DNA of 64,000 nucleotides from Coraliomargarita algicola (GTDB lineage: Bacteria; Verrucomicrobiota; Verrucomicrobiia; Opitutales; Coraliomargaritaceae), in NCBI RefSeq assembly GCF_033878955.1, contig NZ_CP138858.1:1550001-1614000 (forward strand), written 5' to 3'. Under the pieces are notes generated by a model, which ran no database searches, was not told the DNA's origin, and saw only the letters and a list, made by a program, of their open reading frames with translations. Positions 27,460 through 36,566 of this stretch are shown in pieces. Numbering within the stretch: the first letter of the stretch is position 1; the number at the start of each line of letters is the position of its first letter. Made by a program: the position numbers and the translations under genes.

Positions 27460-28741
27460 TATGCTACCGTATTTGGTTCAATTTTTACACCGCTGCTTCC
27501 ACCTTCCTTTTCTTCATGATGATAGTAGTTCAGCACCCCTCCTAGCCGTTCACTTTTCACGATTGAACCACTCTCTGAGTGGCTCTGAGGGATGTTCGGA
27601 AAAGGTATTTGATGATCAAGCCCTTGGTGATTCCGTTCTTGATGAAAATGCTCAATATACTGCCCGATAGCCTTACGGAGTGACTTCTAACTGAAGAATA
27701 TCATCTGGTCAATGCACTCACGCTTGATGGCTGATACGAAACTTTCCGCATAGCCGTTTTGCTGCGGGCACCCCACCCTTGTTTGGATGACTTCAACCCC
27801 GGAATCCGTGAGTATCTGACGAAACTCTTTTGTATAAAGCGGATCGTGGTCACAGACAAAGAAACGCCGTCGTTTGAGAATGCCGTCACAGCTGTCAGTC
27901 ATGTTCCGAGCCACTTGTGCCATCACCGCCCCGTTCACCTGACAGCCGATGTGAGCGACCTCCACCTGACGTTTCGCCAAGTTCATCACGAAGAACACGT
28001 GATATCGAACCAGCCCGCGAAGAGTCCATACTTCTACCGTGAAAAAATCTGCGACGGACATCACATCCATGTGAGAGCGCACGAAAGTTTTGCTGTTCAT
28101 GTCGCCCAAAGGGCACCCACACAAACATCCCTTCGGGCCATCTACGATGCACCATCTTCGCACTGTTGTGCTTCGTCCAGTTGGATTGCTTGCCGCGCTC
28201 TGGTGAAGGAATGATTCCTTTAGCCCTGAGTATATTGCCAACAGTCGTCATACTCACTTTGTAACCAAGATTAGAAAGAGCCCCTTGGATGCGGCCATAG
28301 GAAATAGCTAGTATTTGGACGCTATGCTTTTGTCGTCGCTACGCGACTCGGAACCTCGGCAAATTTGACGCAGAGTTCCCGAATAACCTCCATCCGTTCC
28401 TGTCGGTCGGTTTTCACGACTCGCTTACCAGTATATTTAAGAGCTATTAACTTCCGATGCCATCCCAGGATCGTTTCCGGTCGATCCAAAGCCGCATATT
28501 TCTGCAACTGAGCTCAACCCATCGCCTTGCCTCGATTGGCCAAATTACGACGCTGATGATTGTCCAAACGCAGCTTCTTACCCGTCGATTCGAACTGCTG
28601 TTTCAAAATCTGGTTCTCCTCAAGGAGATACTCGATCACCTTCTGCTGCTTGCGGTTCATCCAACCCGCCAAAACCACTAAGAATATCTGGACTTGTTTA
28701 TTCAAGCGCACGAAGGTCGGAAATTGAGAAAAGGCCGTCAA
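27460..28741 (-). pseudogene. Decayed integrase-core (DDE) transposase
   Basis: Pieces in shifting minus-strand frames together make one transposase: N-terminal AGWMNRKQQKVIEYLLEENQ (28741 onward), LDRPETILGWHRKLI, a middle part SMTTVGNILRAKGIIPSPER, the rve core SVADFFTVEVWTLRGLVRYH with FVCDHDPLYTKEFRQ and GYAESFVSAIKREC, and the C-terminal HFHQERNHQGLDHQ with LGGVLNYYHH. At least three frameshifts separate the pieces, so it is inactive. The family is of the IS3/IS481-like DDE integrase type. A second remnant sits beside it. The sequence from 28742 to 28961 shows no intact gene. Confidence 0.8.
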
Positions 28742-28961
28742 GGCGCATTAACACAGAACTGACCGTATAAGTGAAGGGGGCAGGAACCAATCTGGGAGTC
28801 TTTGAGGAAATACTGCTGCTACGAGAAAAGAACCCGACTTAACTACAATCAAGTTTGCGAAGCCATTGAATTCATCGAAACAATGTAGAGCATAAAAGCG
28901 TAAGTTGACGCGTATGCCCTCAGGGGCAGTAACATCGTAATAGGAATACGCGGAAATCGAG

Positions 28962-30263
28962 CTACAATCCCATCCAGGTAGGCAAGGTCATACATAAAGG
29001 CGACCAGTATGTGATAATGAGTAAAGCCAGCACCATAACCATGTAGAAAGGTAACATCGCCCGAGATACGCTCACGATATTGCTCTTCCCCACTCCAGCT
29101 CCCACAAAGAGGCAGGTGCCAACGGGAGGGGTCAACAAGCCAATACAAAGATTGGCAATTAGGATAATACCGAAGTGAACTGGATCGATCCCAAGCACAG
29201 TCGCAATGGGCAAAAAGATCGGAGTGAAAATCAGCACTGCGGGCGTCATGTCCATAAAGACGCCCACCATCAACAGTATCAGGTTCATGATCAATAAGAT
29301 CACAATCGGATTATCCGACAAGCTGAGTAAACCGGCACTTACCTGCTGTGGCACTTGCTCACTTGTTAACAATCGGCTCATCGCATAGCTACACGCCACT
29401 AAAAACAGCACGATCGCCGTGGTGCGAGCCGCTCGTAAAATAATCCCCGACAACTCATGCCACTTAATCTCACGGTAACAACCAACGCCTAAAATAAAGG
29501 CCCACAGCACGGCGATGGCCGAAGCCTCTGTCGCCGTAAAAATCCCTCCGAGAATCCCTCCTAGGACAATAAAAACAAGCAGCAAGCTAGGCAACGCTCC
29601 GAAAATCGATTTAAACAATGGAGGATAAGTCACGACAGCACCGTCCACGGACTTCCCGTATCCGCGTTTCAAGCACAGCACCAGAGCCACTGCCATAATA
29701 CCAGAGCCCACCAGCACGCCCGGCAGGACACCTGCCATGAACAAGGCAGCCACCGAGACATTCCCAGCCACCAAGGCATACACGATCATGATATTACTCG
29801 GCGGTATCAGCAATCCAGTGGTCGCCGCACTGGCGGTAATGGCGATATTGAAATCACGGTCGTAGCCCTTGCGATTCATCTCAGGAATGAGAGTGCCACC
29901 GATACTGGAAACCGCCGCCACCGAAGAGCCGCTAATCGCGCCAAAGAGCATACAAGTAAGCGTATTCACCGCAGCGAGACCGCCGGGTAAACGTCCAACG
30001 ATCGCGGTCGCCAGATCAATCAATCGACGTGCCAGCCCGCCGCAGCCCATCAGCTCGCCCGCAAGAATAAAGAATGGAATCGCCAACAATGAAAAGCTAT
30101 CGATCCCGTTGCTCAGGTCACTGGCCATTGCCAGCGGTATGTTGTCATAGTCCAAGGCAACCGCCGTCACAACAGTGACCATGCCCAAAACAAACGCGAT
30201 CGGCACCCTCAGACACAGCAGCGACGCGAACAGCGCCAGTAAGATCATGAGCTCTTGATTCAT
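28962..30263 (-). CDS. dctM: TRAP transporter large permease (DctM-like)
   Basis: The 433-aa polytopic membrane protein is the large integral subunit of a tripartite ATP-independent periplasmic transporter. It has ELMGCGGLARRLIDLA, GRLPGGLAAVNTLTCMLFGA and GSSVAAVSSIGGTLIPEM, the signature of DctM, and about 12 hydrophobic segments. The ATG overlaps the DctQ stop (ATGA), and a GGAGG Shine-Dalgarno sequence lies 8 bases before the start. It works with DctQ and DctP to import an acidic sugar or organic acid with sodium; the substrate cannot be told from sequence. Length is normal. Confidence 0.95.
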   Translation of the reverse strand: MNQELMILLALFASLLCLRVPIAFVLGMVTVVTAVALDYDNIPLAMASDLSNGIDSFSLLAIPFFILAGELMGCGGLARRLIDLATAIVGRLPGGLAAVNTLTCMLFGAISGSSVAAVSSIGGTLIPEMNRKGYDRDFNIAITASAATTGLLIPPSNIMIVYALVAGNVSVAALFMAGVLPGVLVGSGIMAVALVLCLKRGYGKSVDGAVVTYPPLFKSIFGALPSLLLVFIVLGGILGGIFTATEASAIAVLWAFILGVGCYREIKWHELSGIILRAARTTAIVLFLVACSYAMSRLLTSEQVPQQVSAGLLSLSDNPIVILLIMNLILLMVGVFMDMTPAVLIFTPIFLPIATVLGIDPVHFGIILIANLCIGLLTPPVGTCLFVGAGVGKSNIVSVSRAMLPFYMVMVLALLIITYWSPLCMTLPTWMGL

Positions 30264-30760
30264 TTTGAATCCTCCTTCGCAATTACTAACGCAGCGATGT
30301 CTATAAACAAATTCTCGATGCTAAACAGACAAACCAACACACCACTCACCGGTAATGCCAAATAAAACCACGCCCTAGAAATATCGAGCGCGGGCAACAT
30401 CTGCCCCGACTCAAAACGAGCGACCACTAGTTGCCCCCCGCCCCATGCCATGATCGCCACGGCAAAAATGGCCACCGCACAATGCACAAAGATGGAAGCC
30501 AGGCACTGCACTTCATCAGGCCACTGACGCACTAAGACATCTAGGCCGAGGTGCTGCTGCTCCCGCGTCGCGAGCGCCGCACCGAGCAAGGCGAGCCAGA
30601 CCATCAGCAAGCGAGCGAGCTCCTCCGACCAACGCGCTTGATTCCCCAGTAAATAGCGCGAACCCACGCCCCACAAGACATCGACGACCAGCACAATAAA
30701 GATAAAGATCAGCAAGAAATTCAGGCACTTCGATGCCCGTTGATTCATAGCGTTTAACAT
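30260..30760 (-). CDS. dctQ: TRAP transporter small permease (DctQ-like)
   Basis: The 166-aa protein has four hydrophobic segments, as expected for the small integral subunit: FLLIFIFIVLVVDVLWGVG, LLMVWLALLGAALATREQQH with the family's WLALLGA motif, CAVAIFAVAIMAWGGG, and a last helix. The start has a GGGGAGG Shine-Dalgarno sequence, placed over the end of the DctP gene. It is between dctP and dctM in the usual order P-Q-M, with a 4-base overlap with dctM. Confidence 0.92.
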   Translation of the reverse strand: MLNAMNQRASKCLNFLLIFIFIVLVVDVLWGVGSRYLLGNQARWSEELARLLMVWLALLGAALATREQQHLGLDVLVRQWPDEVQCLASIFVHCAVAIFAVAIMAWGGGQLVVARFESGQMLPALDISRAWFYLALPVSGVLVCLFSIENLFIDIAALVIAKEDSK

Positions 30761-30762
30761 GA

Positions 30763-31788
30763 CTATTCAACCTCCCCGATTTTAACGACCAACTCACGCA
30801 AGGGGCCGGTAGCATATTTATCACGCACCGACTGAGTCGCTTCGATAAAGGAGTCGGCATTGACCTCCACCACCTGCACACCCTCTTCCTTCATAATGCC
30901 CACCGCCTCAGCCACACCCGCCGCCCATGCCGCTCGTTGAAACGTGCTCGATTCGGCCGCAGCTTGCGACAGCCACGCCTGCTCCTGCTCGCTCAGGCGA
31001 TTCCATGTTAGACTGCTCATTAGTAAGACATCAGGAACACGTGCATGGTGATCTAATGAAAATTGTTTGCACACCTCGAAGTGCCGAGACGACACAAAGC
31101 TGGGCGAGTTATTCTCAGCCCCATCGACCACCCCTTGTTGCAAGGCAGTATACAGCTCGCCCCACGCCACGGGCGTCGGCGCGGCCCCCATCGCTTCGAC
31201 CATGTCCATCGCCACAGGGTCGTTTTGCACTCGGATCTTCATCCCTGCCAAATCGGCTGGCGAGTGGATGGCTTTCTTCGCATAGAAACTCCGGCTGCCG
31301 GCATCGTAATACGTCAAGCCACGCAAACCACTCGGACGGCCCGCGTCATTTGTGGCAAGTGACTCCAGAATTCCAGCGCCCACTTCACCATTTAATACCG
31401 CCCAGAAATGATCTTCGTCACGAAACAGGTAGGGCAAGCTGAAGACCTTGCAGACCGAAATGAAATTACTGATCGGAGCCGAGCTCCCCTTGGCAATGTC
31501 GAGTGTGCCCGCTTGCAACTGCTCCATCGTCTGCGTTTCGCTGCCGAGTTGACCATTTGGAAAGACATCCAAACGCATACGTCCGCCCGAAAGCGCTGCA
31601 ACGCGCTCGGCCATGTGCTGAATCCCGAGATGGACAGGATGCGTGGTCGGTTGATTATGTGCGACTTTCAGAACGTGCACAGATGCGCCGCCCGAATCAC
31701 TACTAGAGTCAAAAAAGGCAAATAGCAACGAAGCCGCAACGACTCCGAGCAATACTCCGAAAGCTAAATTGGCAGTATTTTTGTTCAT
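30763..31788 (-). CDS. dctP: TRAP transporter substrate-binding protein (DctP-like)
   Basis: The 341-aa protein has an N-terminal membrane anchor or signal (LAFGVLLGVVAASLLFAFF) and the DctP fold: VLKVAHNQPTTHPVHLGIQH, RMRLDVFPNGQLGSETQTME, LAGMKIRVQNDPVAMDMVEA with the conserved Arg that binds the substrate carboxylate in the family, and WGELYTALQQGVVDGAENNS. It delivers an organic acid (often a uronic or sialic acid) to DctQM; the ligand is unknown here. It is the first gene of the operon, and a palindrome lies 128 bases upstream of its start. Confidence 0.95.
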   Translation of the reverse strand: MNKNTANLAFGVLLGVVAASLLFAFFDSSSDSGGASVHVLKVAHNQPTTHPVHLGIQHMAERVAALSGGRMRLDVFPNGQLGSETQTMEQLQAGTLDIAKGSSAPISNFISVCKVFSLPYLFRDEDHFWAVLNGEVGAGILESLATNDAGRPSGLRGLTYYDAGSRSFYAKKAIHSPADLAGMKIRVQNDPVAMDMVEAMGAAPTPVAWGELYTALQQGVVDGAENNSPSFVSSRHFEVCKQFSLDHHARVPDVLLMSSLTWNRLSEQEQAWLSQAAAESSTFQRAAWAAGVAEAVGIMKEEGVQVVEVNADSFIEATQSVRDKYATGPLRELVVKIGEVE

Positions 31789-31915
31789 AAGAGATTAGAA
31801 ATTAATAGCTGAATCGAGTCGATCATCTAGTGTCGTGTTGAATAAATCGTTGTATAATCTTACTTTGATATGGCGAGTGCCCAGGTTTTTCCGAGCGCGG
31901 AACAGATACAGGGGC

Positions 31916-31929
31916 GTCCGCAAGCGGAC
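31916..31929 (-). promoter_or_regulatory. 14-bp palindrome upstream of the TRAP operon
   Basis: GTCCGCAAGCGGAC (minus strand GTCCGCTTGCGGAC) sits 128 bases upstream of the dctP ATG. It has the same layout as the regulon A operator (4 outer bases, GC-TT-GC centre) but different outer bases. It is flanked by a longer imperfect repeat GGCG/CGCC, so it could also be a stem of unrelated kind. The rest of 31789-32062 shows no gene. Confidence 0.35.
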
Positions 31930-32062
31930 ACGCCACGTATGGCGCAGGGCTCAAAATTAAAAACAGACCACGATGAAATAATAAATTGGATACCGTCTTG
32001 AGAATATCCCCCATAGCAGGGGTAAGGCTGCGCTTTATTCTTTTTGGTCGAAGGTAGCATAC

Positions 32063-32921
32063 CTAGAAACTATTCTTGATTTGATTGAGAGTGACGCCGA
32101 AGACGCGTTGAGCGATAGGATCGAGCAGCGCTTCAGAGCCATGCAGGTGCATGGTGCGTGATATATGTGTCATTGTTTCGCCTGGTTTTAAAGCGGCTGC
32201 TGGAGATGATGTCTCGATCTCATAGAATGGACCTAATGGGGCAGCGCCGGGCTCTGGAGATCCATCATTGTAAGCGTTGATGACATCGCCCACATAAGGC
32301 TCTTTTTGGATTTCCCAAGATGAGTTTACAAAACCGGCTGGTGCTTCCTGTTTGTTCTAGGTAACGATAGTTAAAACCTGTCCATCTGCATCGTAACTGC
32401 CCGCAACTCCTTTGCTACGTTCTGGGCTGATACCGATTTTGCCACGACGTGTGCCATCTCCCTTAAAGAAGAGCACGTTCTTCTTAACAGATAAATAGTC
32501 TTCTGGCACTTTACCGAAGTAGTCATCTTTTACCTTAGGTCCAAGTTTCGCAACAGGGCCCGCCGCTTTATAGACTTTACCGATGGTTGGGAGCTCCGGG
32601 TTAAGCGGCGCGTCGTTCATGAAAAGGCCATGAGACAGCGCATATTGCCCCGTCAGCAAGCTGGCGCGATACGGCGTAAACACGGGCATGGTCGAAACCG
32701 CGTTGACTAAATTAATCCCCTCCTTCGCCAGCTGATCCAGATGCGGCGTTTTCCCCAGCAGATTCGGGTGGCCCGCATAGCCCGTTCGCTTGACCTCGCC
32801 ACTGATCGGCAAATACAAACAGAAGATTGGGCCGCTGCTCCGCAACGGCTGAGCAAAGCGAAGCGAGCGTGATGACCGCGGCGGCGACGTGTAAGCGTAT
32901 CTCAAATAGTTTTAGCATCAT
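32063..32921 (-). pseudogene. Chimeric remnant: sulfatase N-terminus joined to a DUF6786-like C-terminus
   Basis: From 32921 a signal-peptide-like start and RPNLLFVFADQWRGQ appear, then a frameshift into GYAGHPNLLGKTPHLDQLAK and TMPVFTPYRASLLTGQ. This is the sulfatase S1 start, but the usual C-x-P-x-R formylglycine motif reads FTPYR, so the catalytic cysteine is gone. After PELPTIGKVYKAAG the frame turns into a sequence like the end of DUF6786 proteins (NVLFFKGDGTRRGKIGISPE, an in-frame TAG at 32357-32359, then DVINAYNDGSPEPGAAPLGP). It looks like two genes joined by a deletion and then decayed. Confidence 0.7.
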
Positions 32922-33130
32922 TTGTTCCTTTTTCTGATTTCGGGGAGAGTTGTCAGGTAGCTATCAAGCGTCGCCTTCATCTGCTTGCGCACGCTGCGCA
33001 TATTCACAGCTTGCTGCCAGATTGACCATTTCGGCGGGATCTTTGAGAAGTTTTACGCCGACCAAGATGTTCCACAGTCTGCAAAAAATCGCGACTCAAA
33101 AACATACGCAGCGATTCTCCACAAACTTGA
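32918..33130 (-). pseudogene. Sulfatase C-terminal remnant
   Basis: Minus-strand frames show KDPAEMVNLAASCEYAQ, then after a frameshift VRKQMKATLDSYLTTLPEI and a TGA that overlaps the ATG of the sulfatase remnant downstream. DPAEMVNLA followed by a MKATLD helix is the usual end of S1 sulfatases. The upstream part of the gene is missing. It suggests a lost tandem sulfatase pair that was translationally coupled. Confidence 0.6.
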
Positions 33131-33163
33131 TTCTGTGTTATTCGATCCTGAATAACGACTTGA

Positions 33164-35878
33164 TCAATTCATTATTAATTCAAACCAATTAATATTCCAT
33201 CCACCGGAAGTAGAATATAACCTAATGGTTTGAGGACCTGACAGCAAAGATACGGAGGTTGATAGCGTCGTCCATTCTTGCCACCCCCCCGTTGAAGCAA
33301 TACTGGTGGTTGCTTGGGCACTTCCATCCACCTGAAATTGAACAGAAGATCCGCCATTCAAGCTGGCAACCCGATAATTTACCGTGTACGTTCCAGAAGA
33401 AGGAATACTCACTTCATAGTCCATCCAATCTCCGGTCCTGATCCAGCCCACATTGAGACCCCCATCCGCATCGGTGGTTGGTTGTGTCGCAATACCACTC
33501 ATGCCAGTATAGTCTTCTGCCTCGACAAAAAGAGATTCAACAAACGCCCCTACTGGAACAATTTGAAAGGAATCAATAGAACCAATCGTTCCATTAGCCC
33601 GCGTGTCGACAAAGACGCCGACGTAGTCCGCCGAGTTGGCGGTGGACGGATTACGCGTTACAACCACCGAACGAGTCGCGCCCACATAGAAACCAAGTTC
33701 AAAGGCGTTTGTCGAGGTCCGCGCTGCGAAGAGCGTATCGGCTCCGGAAGCATTTGCATGCGGGTTAACAGAAAACTGAGAGCTTCCGTCATAACCGTGA
33801 GTCATGACGGTATCAGAATTTAACGAACTATATATGGTCATATAGTCCTCACGTACATCAAACGCCGGAGCCGTACCGCCGACATAAAGACCCAAGTTTC
33901 GGTTCCCCGTATTAGGAAGGTCCATCTTCAGCCTGGCTTCCTGGCCGACGGCCAATGTGGTATCGGAGCGAATCAAGGCGATTTGCTCAATGCCATCGTA
34001 ATCTGAGGTAACTAGCTCCAACTGATCGTCATTGTTCGCCTGTAGGGTCAAAGTATTGGCCGCGCCATCATTATGATCCAGAATAACGGTCCCCTCCCAA
34101 TGATCCAGCGCATTCACTCCTGAGAAGTCATCGACAACCCATCCGACTGGAACAATTCGGAAAGAATTAATGGCACCCAGCGTTCCGTTCTTACGAACGT
34201 CTGCATAAATACCGACGTAGTCCGCCGAGTTGGCGGTGGACGGATTACGCGTCACAACCACGGTGCGAGTCGACCCCACATAGAAGCCGACCTCGAAGGT
34301 ATTCTCCGCTGTCCGGGCAATGAAAAACGTATCGGCTCCTGCAGCATCTGCAAACGGGGTGGAAGAAAATACGGAGGTTCCGTCAAAACCGTGAGTCATG
34401 ACGATATCAGAAATTGACGAACTATAGATGGATATATAGTCCTGCCGCACATCGAACGTTGGAGCCGTGCCTCCGACGTAAAGACCCAAGTTTCTATTCC
34501 CCGTATTCGGAATATCCATCTTCAGCTGGGCTTCCTGGCCGACGGCCAATGTGGTATCGTCCCGAATGAAGGCAATTTGTTCAATGTCATCGTAATTAGA
34601 GGTGACCAGTTCCAACTGGTCAGCAGCATTCACGCGCCATACTGATGTATTGGCCGCGCCATCATTGTTATCCAGAATAACCGTAGACGTCCAGTTATCA
34701 GAACCGGCAAAAGTTACCTCTGGCACATCAAGCTTCCAATCGTAGACTGTTTCTTGGGTTTCTACATTCACCCAGAGATCTAGGTGTTCGAAGGAACGCG
34801 TGTATTCATAGCCGTTCTTGATCGGCGGGCCTAAGGGCGCTCCTAAAGGACGGGATAACAGGTCAGAAAAAATTGGGTTAACAGAAATATAGGAATACTC
34901 TCCTGCCCCCATTAAAAATACCGCCACAGTGAAAAGGGTCTCAGCCTCCGTATCTGAGACTCCGGTTATATTGACCATTTTCCCCTTGAGTGACGCCTCA
35001 CGAAGTAACTGAATCATCACAGTGAATGGATCTGCGGAACTTTGACCATGACCTGGAGATTTCCACGCTTCTCGGTAGGAACCGTCCATGTTGGCCATAT
35101 TTTCCCGCCAGGCGTCAAAATCGAGCCCCGAATTTCCGATGACGAATTTATCAGAAGGCATCCGATTATATAAAGAGGCGACCATATCCCGCGCATCCGC
35201 TCCCGCAATCCGATCAAAAAAGAGCCCATCAATATTCGGAATATCGAGGAACGACAGAGCCGACTCGATCCACCACTCACGCACGACAGGATCACCCAAG
35301 TGTAACCCCCTCAACGTCCCCCATGATAACGGAGAGGAAAACGTGTCACGATCATATACCCCATCTTGTTGGACAAGATAATCGCCATAGTCTATCGTGG
35401 CATTCCAATAAAACATAATCTTGATGTCCGGATTAATTGCTTTTACTCGCGCTGCGAAGTCCGCGCTGCCTTGCTCGTTATAATCCATCCCCAGAAGGGT
35501 ATTCTTCTCGATCATGAGCATATCAACTTCCGCACAGGCCACCACATCTGCCTGATTTGCAGGATTTGGGTTACTATAATATCTCCAACGCGGAATCGTA
35601 TCCCAGGAAAAATCGGGCATATCAAAGCTCGTTTTTGATTGGGCAGGATAATAAGAATACGTCGCACCAGTAGTTAAGACCAGATCCCCGTCATTATAAT
35701 TTGAAGGATCTTCTATGGAGGCCTGCGCACTGCCTTGTATGCCAGAAGACAGGCACAAGATCAGGGCGGCCTGCAATATCTTCTTGGAGTAAGGCACCGT
35801 TCTACTAAATATAGATTTGGCCGGAACCTGACGTTTCAATTTACATCTGTTAGTCATCATCCTATTATTTCTCATCAT
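33164..35878 (-). CDS. Secreted GH-like protein with two unknown repeat domains and a C-terminal CBM6
   Basis: The 904-aa protein has a signal peptide (KKILQAALILCLSSG, about residues 32-46). Residues 55-385 look like a TIM-barrel hypothetical glycoside hydrolase (GHL15/PF14885-like; IKIMFYWNATIDYGD, NIDGLFFDRIAG), family not certain. Residues 394-578 and 593-777 are two copies of one beta-rich domain (TLAVGQEA, RNLGLYVGGTAP, RNPSTANSADYVG), also present in the sulfatase at 38983-42615. Residues 783-904 are a CBM6 (VEAEDYTGMSG, GDWMDYEVSIPSSGTY, WFELIMN). It is probably last in the minus-strand operon; its start overlaps the end of the broken hydrolase before it by 14 bases. No terminator was identified. 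Confidence 0.72.
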   Translation of the reverse strand: MMRNNRMMTNRCKLKRQVPAKSIFSRTVPYSKKILQAALILCLSSGIQGSAQASIEDPSNYNDGDLVLTTGATYSYYPAQSKTSFDMPDFSWDTIPRWRYYSNPNPANQADVVACAEVDMLMIEKNTLLGMDYNEQGSADFAARVKAINPDIKIMFYWNATIDYGDYLVQQDGVYDRDTFSSPLSWGTLRGLHLGDPVVREWWIESALSFLDIPNIDGLFFDRIAGADARDMVASLYNRMPSDKFVIGNSGLDFDAWRENMANMDGSYREAWKSPGHGQSSADPFTVMIQLLREASLKGKMVNITGVSDTEAETLFTVAVFLMGAGEYSYISVNPIFSDLLSRPLGAPLGPPIKNGYEYTRSFEHLDLWVNVETQETVYDWKLDVPEVTFAGSDNWTSTVILDNNDGAANTSVWRVNAADQLELVTSNYDDIEQIAFIRDDTTLAVGQEAQLKMDIPNTGNRNLGLYVGGTAPTFDVRQDYISIYSSSISDIVMTHGFDGTSVFSSTPFADAAGADTFFIARTAENTFEVGFYVGSTRTVVVTRNPSTANSADYVGIYADVRKNGTLGAINSFRIVPVGWVVDDFSGVNALDHWEGTVILDHNDGAANTLTLQANNDDQLELVTSDYDGIEQIALIRSDTTLAVGQEARLKMDLPNTGNRNLGLYVGGTAPAFDVREDYMTIYSSLNSDTVMTHGYDGSSQFSVNPHANASGADTLFAARTSTNAFELGFYVGATRSVVVTRNPSTANSADYVGVFVDTRANGTIGSIDSFQIVPVGAFVESLFVEAEDYTGMSGIATQPTTDADGGLNVGWIRTGDWMDYEVSIPSSGTYTVNYRVASLNGGSSVQFQVDGSAQATTSIASTGGWQEWTTLSTSVSLLSGPQTIRLYSTSGGWNINWFELIMN

Positions 35879-36563
35879 GGTTTATTCCTTTATTGGGGTT
35901 TATTAGGTTTGGTATTTCCGTAGGCTTGCCAAATCTCGGCAAGATCTGCATCGGGAAGCCAATTAACAAGGGAGACGTCTCCCTTAAATTCTGTATAGGG
36001 AGCAATCTCCAACAACTGCTGCCCTTTCCGCTCGGTGTCATAAACTTCTCCAGCCAGCAGGATTCAATTTTAACAGGTTTGAGATTACCATCTTCGTTCA
36101 GGCGGATACGGATGGCCGCCTTGCAAAATTCAATGATGAACTCCCAAGTAGCATCCTTGTCTTCCGGCCCGTGCCCGACACTGCCTTCCATCATCATAGC
36201 CATCGCCGCATTTCTCTTCTTGCGCATTGTTGCAAAAGCTTGGTCCTGATGCTGGCGATGAAACCAGCCATCTAGCATACCATGCATAATCAAAGATGGA
36301 ACCTTTTCGGTATTAGGGAATTGCAGGTAGTTGCTATACCCAGAATGATACGAAATCCAAGCGATCGCTCGATCGGGTCGTTGCGAAGGCAAACAAGCGG
36401 CGAAGCCCTAACCATTTGAATGACCAAAGGTAATAAACGGCACATCCATCGGCTCGGTCTGGGAAAAGAAGTTGATTGAATCAATGTTAATACTTTCTTT
36501 AACATGTCCCTCCTTCTCAAATTCGAACTGGCTATAAGACTCATCTTTATTTAGTTTGGACAC
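35865..36563 (-). pseudogene. Alpha/beta hydrolase remnant interrupted by a stop after the nucleophile elbow
   Basis: A single minus-strand frame from 36563 reads SYSQFEFEKEGHVKES, FFSQTEPMDVPFITFGHSNG, then TAG at 36408-36410, then GFAACLPSQRPDRAIAWISY, VPSLIMHGMLDGW and SVGHGPEDKDATWEF. G-H-S-N-G is the serine nucleophile elbow and GHGPED holds a possible catalytic His. The N-terminal beta strands of the fold are absent. Its frame is directly continuous with that of the 800-aa gene, whose stop TAA is the codon before; it may once have been one protein. Confidence 0.6.
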
Positions 36564-36566
36564 TTT

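Noticed and set aside
27461..27670. 69-aa plus-strand frame
   Set aside because: Its reverse complement gives the C-terminal part of the decayed transposase (HFHQERNHQGLDHQ), so it is a shadow.
33005..33018. An 11/14 match to the regulon A operator (CACAGCTTGCTGCC)
   Set aside because: It lies inside the sulfatase C-terminal remnant, where the bases code for part of the NLAASCEY segment, and its orientation is opposite to the downstream remnant.
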